This document shows, piece by piece, positions 30,757 to 36,530 of a stretch of DNA of 36,530 bases. Each line of letters begins with the position of its first letter. The stretch's first letter is position 1. Origin of the DNA: Anaerozeibacter sp031551775 (GTDB lineage: Bacteria; Bacillota; Clostridia; Christensenellales; Aristaeellaceae); NCBI GenBank assembly GCA_031551775.1, contig JAVBND010000008.1:1-36530 (forward strand), in the 5' to 3' direction. Below the pieces are notes generated by a model that searched no databases, was not told where the DNA came from, and saw only the letters and a program-made list of their open reading frames with translations. The position numbers and the translations under genes are program-made.

Positions 30757-32673
30757 TCAATTTGGAAGCTGCGCGCGGGCGCGCCCCGACACAGCCAGGA
30801 TTTTCACGCCGCCCGCCTCATACCAGACGGGATACGACGCGCCAAGCGCCGCCTCGGACAGCGTATATTGCGCTTTTTCGTGGTTTGATATATAGATATA
30901 GTCAACCAGATATTCGTCAAACAGCGCCTTGCTTTCACCCGGCGCTTCAAACATCGATCGCGCGTCTTCGCTCGGCTTTTGATAATCGACGCCGTGGAAG
31001 AACAGGTAGGTGCCGGTTCCGCACACGAGCCTGCGGCCGGTCAGCGCCGCCACTGCGTTAGTATGCTGGCCGCCGGTCAAAAATACCGCGTCCTCAAAAG
31101 CGTTTGCTTCGATATATTCCGCCGCCTTGACTTCGCCCGGGCCGAACAGCTCGTACTTGCTGACCACTTCCCGCGCGAGGGTCATCGCGCCGGAGGTGAG
31201 GCACACGGCCATAAAGCACGCGCCGAGCAGCGCGCGGCCCCGAACGCCGTGCATTTTGTCCCACAAGCCCGACAGGAACCTGCCCACCACCGGCGTCATC
31301 AAAATGAACGCGACGGTGAAGAGCTTGTTGTTGTCGTATTCGTTTTGCTGAAACAGGATGAGCTCCGCGACCGTGAACACCACCAGCGCGCCAAAGCACA
31401 GGGGGCGGACGCGCTTGGGAGCGCTCAGCGCCGATGGAATCAGCAGCAGGAAAACCGGCCCCACGTTCTTGATCCAGAACCAGAAGTAGCCGTCGATGAA
31501 GCCGTCCTTTGTGTGATTGACCCAGTTGAACCAGACCCTCAAAACCCCGCCGCCCATGGTCTGCGGGAAGGTCCAGGTCAGGAGTTGGGGCAGCGCCAGA
31601 CCGGCGGCTAGGGAACCGTAGATCAGGAAATTGAGGAGGAACTTTTTTTTGTTGCGCGCGCCCGCAAACCCCCAGACCGCCGCGCCCAAGCTGATCAGTC
31701 CCAGCGCCAGGAAGGAATGCGTGTGAATCATCGGCATCAGTCCCGCCCAGATGCCCAGCGCGAGGAAGTAGAACCGGTCCTCGCTCGCGATTGCGCGCGC
31801 GACGAGGTAGAGGGCGGGGATCACCATCATCCATCCGGCAAGCAGCGTCCGTTGCGGAACCATCAAATCGCAGATCACGTTGACCCAGCGCAGGTTGATC
31901 TCCGGCATGTTGGTCGGCGTTTGGTAAAAGCCGGTCATCATTTCGCGGAGCGCGCCGGGGTTTGACGGATAGAGGTCGAGCACGTACAAAAAGCCCAGCC
32001 CGCCGTTTAAAAACGTCAGCAAGAACGCAATCACCACCGCGTGGCTGTTGTGCGTCATCTCCCACGCAAGCAGCACGAACGCCCAGAACACGAGCCCCAT
32101 GGCGATCGCGCCCGGCACCACAAACGCGAGCCTGAGCGGCGCGCCGAGCAGCATCATGGAGGCCGAGAGCGCATCAAAAAGAAACGGGTAGCCGAGCAAG
32201 GTCCCCGGAAGAATCGTGTATTGGGGGGGATAGGAAGCGCCGCGCAGGCCCGTCGCGATGCCTAGGTGCAGGCACAGGTCGCCGTAGGTCGATTGCCCCG
32301 CCATGAGCGCGCCGTTTTCGCTCATCAGCACATGCGTATGCTGGAGGTAGCAGGACAGCAAGAAAAAAGGCACGACCAGCGCGAGCGTGAGCATGATGGG
32401 CGGCTCGCTGGGCGGCGGGGCCGGGTCACGGCGCCTGCGCGGCAGGAGCTGCGCAAATGCCGCCAGGAGCGCCGACATGCCCAGCGCAACAAGCTGCGCC
32501 AAGGCGGTGAAGCCGGTTAAAAACGCGATGAGGCTGGGCAGCCACATAAGCTCGGCCATGCCCAGCGCGCACCCCAGCATCAGCCGCGCCTGCGCGCCCA
32601 GCCGGTCAAACACCCGCCAACAGACGGCCACGCCCAGCCCCATGAACACAAACAATGCAATAACGCCCAGCAT
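30757..32673 (-). CDS. Large polytopic membrane protein, possible GT-C-like
   Basis: 638 aa with about 13-15 hydrophobic segments and a C-terminal soluble part of about 120 residues. I do not recognise a defined family. The first external loop (HVLMSENGALMAGQSTYGDLCLHLGIATGL) has conserved-looking acidic residues (E, D), as in GT-C glycosyltransferases, where the acidic loop binds metal and lipid-sugar donor. The C-terminal part (ALFDEYLVDYIYISNHEKAQY) resembles the extracytoplasmic tail common in such proteins. A glycosyltransferase role is inference. ATG 32673 follows GGAGGA directly after the palindromic element. The lipoprotein gene lies 78 bases downstream. Confidence 0.75.
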   Translation of the reverse strand: MLGVIALFVFMGLGVAVCWRVFDRLGAQARLMLGCALGMAELMWLPSLIAFLTGFTALAQLVALGMSALLAAFAQLLPRRRRDPAPPPSEPPIMLTLALVVPFFLLSCYLQHTHVLMSENGALMAGQSTYGDLCLHLGIATGLRGASYPPQYTILPGTLLGYPFLFDALSASMMLLGAPLRLAFVVPGAIAMGLVFWAFVLLAWEMTHNSHAVVIAFLLTFLNGGLGFLYVLDLYPSNPGALREMMTGFYQTPTNMPEINLRWVNVICDLMVPQRTLLAGWMMVIPALYLVARAIASEDRFYFLALGIWAGLMPMIHTHSFLALGLISLGAAVWGFAGARNKKKFLLNFLIYGSLAAGLALPQLLTWTFPQTMGGGVLRVWFNWVNHTKDGFIDGYFWFWIKNVGPVFLLLIPSALSAPKRVRPLCFGALVVFTVAELILFQQNEYDNNKLFTVAFILMTPVVGRFLSGLWDKMHGVRGRALLGACFMAVCLTSGAMTLAREVVSKYELFGPGEVKAAEYIEANAFEDAVFLTGGQHTNAVAALTGRRLVCGTGTYLFFHGVDYQKPSEDARSMFEAPGESKALFDEYLVDYIYISNHEKAQYTLSEAALGASYPVWYEAGGVKILAVSGRARAQLPN

Positions 32674-32690
32674 GAATCCTCCGATTGATC

Positions 32691-32854
32691 AGGGCGTGTT
32701 GACACTACCGCTCAACGCCCATCTTCCGCCGTCTTTTTCCGCCTGACTGTGTTGCTTTCCCTCGAAATACTTCCAGTATTTCTTCGGAAAAGCGCCTTGT
32801 CAGGCACAAAAATCCGACGGAATCCGGACATTTCGGATAGTGTCAACACGCCCT
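32691..32854. repeat. Long palindromic (MITE-like) element, 164 bp
   Basis: The ends 32691-32707 and 32838-32854 are perfect 17-base inverted repeats (AGGGCGTGTTGACACTA). The interior pairs further (TTCCGCCGTC with GACGGAA; CCGCCTGAC with GTCAGGC; GAAATACT with AGTATTTC at the tip). It begins 2 bases after the stop of an M42 gene and ends 6 bases before the ribosome-binding site of the membrane-protein gene. It has no transposase. Its size and placement resemble the unrelated-looking element at 2334-2499. Confidence 0.85.
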
Positions 32855-32856
32855 AT

Positions 32857-33843
32857 TTACGCATCCATCAAAAACCGCGTCAGCAGCTTGACGCCGGCGT
32901 CAAGGTCGTTTAAGTCGATCGCCTCGGTGGCCGAATGCACGTAACGGCAGGGAACCGACAAGACGCCCGTCCTGACGCCGCCGCGCGACAGATGGATGGG
33001 ACCGGCGTCGGTGCCGCCTCGGGTCAGAACTTCGCGCTGACGCTTGACGCCCGCCGCGTCCCCCGCCTTTTCAAGCCCCGCAACCACGTCCGGCGCGCAC
33101 ACGATGTTGTTGTCCATGATCTTGACCGCGATGCCGCGCCCCAGCTTGACCGTCTGCTTGTCGCACTTGGGCGTATCGCCGGCGGGCGTCACGTCGAGCG
33201 CCACCGCGAGGTCGGGCCTGATTTCGTAAGCCGCCGGACCCGCGCCGCGAATGCCCACTTCCTCCTGCGCGGTAAAGACCGCGACCACTTGATTCGGGCA
33301 GTCTTTGAGCGCCTTAAGCGCGCCGATCAAAAGCGCGCAGCCCGCGCGGTTGTCCATGGCGGGCGCGCTCATGACGCCATCCGACAATTCCATAATTTCC
33401 GGCGTGTACACCGCCATATCGCCGACCCCGACGCGCGCAAGCGCTTCCTCGCGCGTATACGCGCCGATGTCGGCGTAGAGCCCCTTCATGGAGGTATCGG
33501 CCGGGTCCGCGCCCTCAACCTCGTAGGAGATCACGCCGCGGGCGCCGTTTTCGAACACGATGTGGCGGTTGAGCGAATGAAGACGCCTCGGATACCCGAC
33601 GCTCGCCAAGCGGATGAATCCGTGCTCGTCGGCTTCCGTCGCGATAAAGCCGATCTGATCCATGTGCGCGGCCAGCATGATCTTTTTCCCGTTTCCGCGC
33701 TTGACGGCGATCAGGCTTCCCAGTGCGTCCACGCGCATTTCATCGACATAAGGCGCAATTTCGCCTTCGATCACCTTGCGCACCTGGTCCTCGTGTCCCG
33801 AAGGGCCGTATGCCGCCAGCAGTTTTTTGAGCGTCTGTTTCAT
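32857..33843 (-). CDS. M42-family aminopeptidase (1 of 3)
   Basis: 328 aa metallo-aminopeptidase (PepA/FrvX/YsdC/TET family, usually large oligomeric shells). Metal and catalytic segments: MLAAHMDQIGF (about 63-73), APAMDNRAGCALLIG, TAQEEVGIRGAG with the catalytic EE pair, and ALDVTPAGDTP. The substrate/zinc segment near the C-terminus is RYVHSATEAIDLND. ATG 33843 has GAAAGGA upstream; the longer frame overlaps the previous gene. It is 19 bases downstream of the second M42 gene and ends beside the palindromic element. Confidence 0.93.
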   Translation of the reverse strand: MKQTLKKLLAAYGPSGHEDQVRKVIEGEIAPYVDEMRVDALGSLIAVKRGNGKKIMLAAHMDQIGFIATEADEHGFIRLASVGYPRRLHSLNRHIVFENGARGVISYEVEGADPADTSMKGLYADIGAYTREEALARVGVGDMAVYTPEIMELSDGVMSAPAMDNRAGCALLIGALKALKDCPNQVVAVFTAQEEVGIRGAGPAAYEIRPDLAVALDVTPAGDTPKCDKQTVKLGRGIAVKIMDNNIVCAPDVVAGLEKAGDAAGVKRQREVLTRGGTDAGPIHLSRGGVRTGVLSVPCRYVHSATEAIDLNDLDAGVKLLTRFLMDA

Positions 33844-33862
33844 ATTATAAACGTCCTTTCGA

Positions 33863-34882
33863 TCAGTCAATGTCGCCGCCCTGATTGAGGAAGGCGTGGG
33901 CCAGGCGGTACTGCGCGTCAATGTCGCGCAGGTTGCACACGTTCGCGGGCGAGTGGATGCTTCTGCAGGGCACGGACAGCGTTGAGACGGGCAGCGCGCC
34001 CGCCGAACGCTGGAGCGCGCCCGCGTCGTTGCCGCCCGAGACGTAGGTCTTGAGCTGCCACGGGATATCCTGTTGGCTCGCCAGGCATTTTAGGCGCTTG
34101 TGAAGCCCCGGATGCGCGATGGATGAATTGTCCATGAACGATATGGCGACGCCCGCACCCGCGCGGCACACCTTGAAGTGATCGGGAACGTCGCCCAAGT
34201 CGTTGGCGGTGGTGCCCTCAAGCACGATGGCGGAAGTGGCCGCGATCTGCCGCGCGGCGACCGTCGCGCCGCGAAGCCCGACCTCCTCCTGCACGGTGAA
34301 GGCAAAGGTCACGTCGCACGGGTAGGTATTCCGGATGAGGCGCAGCATGTTGTAGCAGCCCACGCGGTCGTCAAGCGCCTTGTCCTTGATGAAACCGTCG
34401 CCAAACGCCATGTAGCCCGATTCGAACGCGACATAGTCGCCCGGCTTCACGTATTTTTCGCATTCGGCCTTGTCCTTCGCGCCGATGTCGATGAACATCT
34501 GCTTGTGGGTGAGCGGATTCTTGCGCTCTTCCTGCGTTTGCAGGTGGATCGCCTTGCAGCCGATGACGCCGGGTACTTGGGCGTTTGCGACCCTCACGCG
34601 CTTGCTCACCATGACGCGCGCGTCGATGCCGCCCACCGTGTCGTATACGATCAGCCCGTCGTCCTTGACGCCGAGCACGATCAGCCCCACTTCGTCCATG
34701 TGTGCGGCGACGAGTACGTGGTTCTTGCTTGCCCCTGTTCCTTTTTTAAAGGCCAGCAGGTTCCCCATGCGGTCGGTCCTGATCTCGTCCGCGTGGGGCG
34801 ACGCGTGCTCCATGATGTAGCTTCGCACCGCGCCTTCGTCGCCCGATACGCCGTTTAAAGCGGTCAATTCCCTCAGTTCCAC
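33863..34882 (-). CDS. M42-family aminopeptidase (2 of 3)
   Basis: 339 aa. Metal and catalytic segments: LVAAHMDEVGLIV, DKALDDRVGCYNMLR, FTVQEEVGLRGATVA, and RSIHSPANVCNLRD near the C-terminus. The third metal segment reads IVLEGTTANDLGD, with glutamate where the other two copies have DVT; this is a known alternative in the family. GTG 34882 is chosen: GGGGAGG lies 6-7 bases upstream, and the longer frame is a shadow of the next gene. It overlaps the third M42 gene by 10 bp. Confidence 0.93.
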   Translation of the reverse strand: MELRELTALNGVSGDEGAVRSYIMEHASPHADEIRTDRMGNLLAFKKGTGASKNHVLVAAHMDEVGLIVLGVKDDGLIVYDTVGGIDARVMVSKRVRVANAQVPGVIGCKAIHLQTQEERKNPLTHKQMFIDIGAKDKAECEKYVKPGDYVAFESGYMAFGDGFIKDKALDDRVGCYNMLRLIRNTYPCDVTFAFTVQEEVGLRGATVAARQIAATSAIVLEGTTANDLGDVPDHFKVCRAGAGVAISFMDNSSIAHPGLHKRLKCLASQQDIPWQLKTYVSGGNDAGALQRSAGALPVSTLSVPCRSIHSPANVCNLRDIDAQYRLAHAFLNQGGDID

Positions 34883-35913
34883 AGTGCCACCTCCCCATGC
34901 TCGGAAAGGTCCTCTATGAACAGCGCGATCAGCCGTCCCGCCTCGCGCACCACGTCCATATCGACCACCTCCACCGATGAATGCATGTACTTGAGCGGCA
35001 CGCCGATGAGCAGCGTCGGGATGCCCTCGCCCGCGACCTGGATCGATTTCGCGTCGGTCCACGTGGGATGCCCGCACGGCTCGATGGAATAGGCCACGCG
35101 GTGGCGGTCGGCCACCTCCATCAGGCGCTTCGTATAGGCCGGGTGCATGTTGGGTCCGACGCCGATGGTCAACTTGTTCAGGTCAAAGCACGCCCACTTG
35201 TCGGCGCCGGGCGCGGGCGCGTGGGTGACATCGATGGCGATGGCGACATCCGGCTCAAACGCATAGGCGGCCAGCGCCGCCGCGCGGCAGCCCGGTTCTT
35301 CCTGCGAAGCGGAGACGAACGCGACGCGCGCCCCAAGTCTAAAGCGCTTGAGCGCCTCAGCGGCGACCAGCATGGAAGATACGCACGCGCGGTCGTCCAT
35401 GGTCTTGCCCGCATAGAGTTCTCCAAGCAGCTTGGTCAGCGGCGCTTTCATGGTCACGGCATCGCCTATGCGCACCTGCTCTCGCGCGCGCTCGGCGTCA
35501 AGCCCGATGTCCACGTAAATGTCCTTCATCTGCACCGCCTGCTTCTGGTCCTCCTGGCTTAGGAGGTGGGGCGGCTTCGCGCCCACGACGCCGAAGAGCG
35601 GCCCCGCCTCGGTATGCACGGTGACTTCGCTCGCGGGCAGCACCCGCGCAGGCAGTCCCCCGATGTTGGTGACGCGCAAACACCCGTCATCCTCAATCCC
35701 GAATACCACCAGGCCGATCTCGTCCTGGTGCGCGGTAACCATCACGCGCGGCCCCTCATGCCCGACGCGCGCGACGACATTGTAAAAATCGTCAATCCCG
35801 ACCTCATCCACAAGCGGAGAAAACGCGCCCGCAATGTATTCAGCCACCGTTTTCTCATAGCCCGGTATGCCGTCAAGCGCGAGCGCCTTCTCAAGAAACC
35901 CATTCAAATCCAT
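34873..35913 (-). CDS. M42-family aminopeptidase (3 of 3), first gene of operon
   Basis: 346 aa. Metal and catalytic segments: MVTAHQDEIGLVV (Gln in place of the usual Met), GKTMDDRACVSSMLVAA, VSASQEEPGCRAAALAAY with the catalytic EE pair, AIDVTHAPAPGADK, and KYMHSSVEVVDMD. It is clearly diverged from the two downstream copies, which argues for distinct specificity. ATG 35913 (MDLNGF) follows GGTGAAGG; a GTG four codons upstream lies too close to the GGAGA motif. A good promoter lies just upstream. Confidence 0.92.
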   Translation of the reverse strand: MDLNGFLEKALALDGIPGYEKTVAEYIAGAFSPLVDEVGIDDFYNVVARVGHEGPRVMVTAHQDEIGLVVFGIEDDGCLRVTNIGGLPARVLPASEVTVHTEAGPLFGVVGAKPPHLLSQEDQKQAVQMKDIYVDIGLDAERAREQVRIGDAVTMKAPLTKLLGELYAGKTMDDRACVSSMLVAAEALKRFRLGARVAFVSASQEEPGCRAAALAAYAFEPDVAIAIDVTHAPAPGADKWACFDLNKLTIGVGPNMHPAYTKRLMEVADRHRVAYSIEPCGHPTWTDAKSIQVAGEGIPTLLIGVPLKYMHSSVEVVDMDVVREAGRLIALFIEDLSEHGEVALWN

Positions 35914-35945
35914 GCCTTCACCCACTCTCCGTCCATCTTCTGCCT

Positions 35946-35974
35946 ATTATACTCAAGGGATATTGGTTTGACAA
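35946..35974 (-). promoter_or_regulatory. Promoter of the M42 operon
   Basis: On the minus strand TTGTCA (35969-35974) and TATAAT (35946-35951) are 17 bases apart, about 33 bases before the ATG. Confidence 0.82.
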
Positions 35975-35982
35975 GTTGGAGG

Positions 35983-36017
35983 ACAAAACAGGCGGGCCCC
36001 ATCGGGGAGTCCGCCCG
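35983..36017 (-). terminator. Terminator between the mini-gene and the M42 promoter
   Basis: On the minus strand GGCGGACTCCCC pairs with GGGGCCCGCC around GAT and is followed by TGTTTTG. It insulates the M42 promoter from upstream transcription. Confidence 0.75.
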
Positions 36018-36031
36018 TCTTCAAGCACATC

Positions 36032-36127
36032 TTACAGGGCCGCCCCGGCGTTCGCCTCAGGGAACCCCTTATCCATTTTGGCGTCAAGCGCCCTTGGCAT
36101 CGCCGCGATCTGCTCTTCGCTGCCCAT
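36032..36127 (-). CDS. Possible small protein of 31 aa
   Basis: The open frame from ATG 36127 to TAA 36032 encodes MGSEEQIAAMPRALDAKMDK followed by GFPEANAGAAL. It has no recognised domain. In favour are a TATAAT-type -10 at 36147-36152, an AAGG motif 9 bases upstream of the ATG, and a terminator starting 15 bases after the stop. Against are its length, a poor -35 (TTGCTG), and no homologue I can name. It could be a remnant of a longer gene. Confidence 0.3.
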   Translation of the reverse strand: MGSEEQIAAMPRALDAKMDKGFPEANAGAAL

Positions 36128-36146
36128 GGGATCACGCCTTGCCCCG

Positions 36147-36152
36147 ATTATA
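36147..36152 (-). promoter_or_regulatory. -10 box before the possible small protein
   Basis: TATAAT on the minus strand, preceded by TGC (extended -10). The hexamer 17 bases upstream, TTGCTG, matches the -35 consensus at only three positions. Confidence 0.4.
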
Positions 36153-36293
36153 GCATGGTTCAAGCAAAACAGCAAGGACAAAGCCGCACGCATGATTGCG
36201 GCGCCTGTTCCGTCCTTGCGATGTCCTCCTCCTGGGCGCGCCTTGAGGGGAGGTTGAAGAACACCCTTGCAGCATGATCAGTTTCCCGTGTCC

Positions 36294-36530
36294 CGGCGAG
36301 CGGCGCCCACCAATCAGGGGTCAGTCCCCGGATTGGTCCGGCGAGCGGCGCACAACAGACGCGTAGCGCCCCACCAATCAGGGGTCAGTCCCCGGATTGG
36401 TCCGGCGAGTGGCGTACAACTGACGCGCAGCGGCCCCACCAATCAGGGGTCAGTCCCCGGATTGGTCCGGCGAGCGGCGCACAACAGACGCGTAGCGGCC
36501 CCCAACAAGCGGGGGTCAGACCACGGAATG
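36294..36530 (+). repeat. Tandem 64-65 bp repeat, at least three full units
   Basis: Units beginning CACCAATCAGGGG start at 36308, 36372 and 36437; a degraded fourth starts near 36501. Each contains the palindrome CCAATCAGGGG/CCCCGGATTGG, then CCGGCGAGCGGCG and ACAAC(A/T)GACGCG(T/C)AGCG. The whole unit, not just a short repeat, is conserved. The array runs off the window. Confidence 0.85.

Larger units (their letters stand above)
35914..36530. other. Right-edge region: promoters, possible mini-gene, tandem repeats
   Basis: No long gene is supported here. The region holds the M42 promoter, a terminator, a 31-codon open frame with its own -10, an inverted repeat at about 36172-36221 (CAAGGAC/GTCCTTG outer, GCCGCA/TGCGGC inner), and a tandem repeat from 36294 to the end. 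Bases 36222-36293 show nothing I recognise. Confidence 0.6.

Noticed and set aside
36294..36530. CRISPR array
   Set aside because: The complete 64-65 bp unit is repeated, so there are no variable spacers; no cas gene is present.

Overview
The window is 36.5 kb of GC-rich DNA (roughly 60% or more by eye) with dense operons, strong purine-rich ribosome-binding sites, GTG/TTG starts, and promoters close to the sigma-70/sigma-A consensus (TTGACA-N17-TATAAT). The gene set suggests an anaerobic Firmicute, probably an uncultured high-GC Clostridia lineage: ScpB, a BMP-type nucleoside ABC transporter, a citrate synthase of the Re type, three-subunit molybdenum xanthine dehydrogenase, M42 aminopeptidases and a purine riboswitch. 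This placement is inference; there is no rRNA or tRNA gene in the window to fix it.

Left part (1-10,150): a sugar ABC importer (binding protein and two permeases, no ATPase) on the minus strand, then a Wzx-like flippase on the plus strand, scpB on the minus strand, and a nucleoside-type ABC importer (ATPase and two permeases, no binding protein) on the plus strand. One sugar permease carries an extra extracytoplasmic segment of about 100 residues.

Middle part (10,420-20,850), all minus strand: a Re-citrate synthase, aconitase and NAD isocitrate dehydrogenase operon that would feed 2-oxoglutarate to glutamate synthesis; a sugar-phosphate transferase and UDP-galactopyranose mutase pair (galactofuranose-containing surface polysaccharide); an ABC-2-like membrane protein, apparently translated from a leaderless mRNA, with an EamA transporter; a DUF4867-like protein; and a LacI-family regulator.

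Purine part (20,800-26,400), plus strand: guanine deaminase followed by the molybdenum, FAD and iron-sulfur subunits of xanthine dehydrogenase. A purine-riboswitch aptamer lies in the leader. It overlaps a terminator stem so that ligand binding should switch the operon on, which is the logic expected for catabolism. The divergent LacI-family gene has two candidate operators whose centres are 74 bp apart. The operon ends in a string of hairpins that is repeated, inverted, at the left end of the window after the sugar-transporter operon.

Right part (26,480-36,530), minus strand: peptidase T and a class-I glutamine-amidotransferase-like hydrolase, a lipoprotein with seven peptidoglycan-binding repeats, a large polytopic membrane protein, three tandem M42 aminopeptidases, a possible 31-codon mini-gene with its own promoter and terminator, and a 64-65 bp tandem repeat that runs off the window. 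Two unrelated-looking long palindromes of about 165 bp (2334-2499 and 32691-32854) sit directly before ribosome-binding sites. The best candidates for something not yet described are the riboswitch-controlled purine operon with an altered aptamer core, the repeated multi-hairpin 3' element, and the permease insertion.
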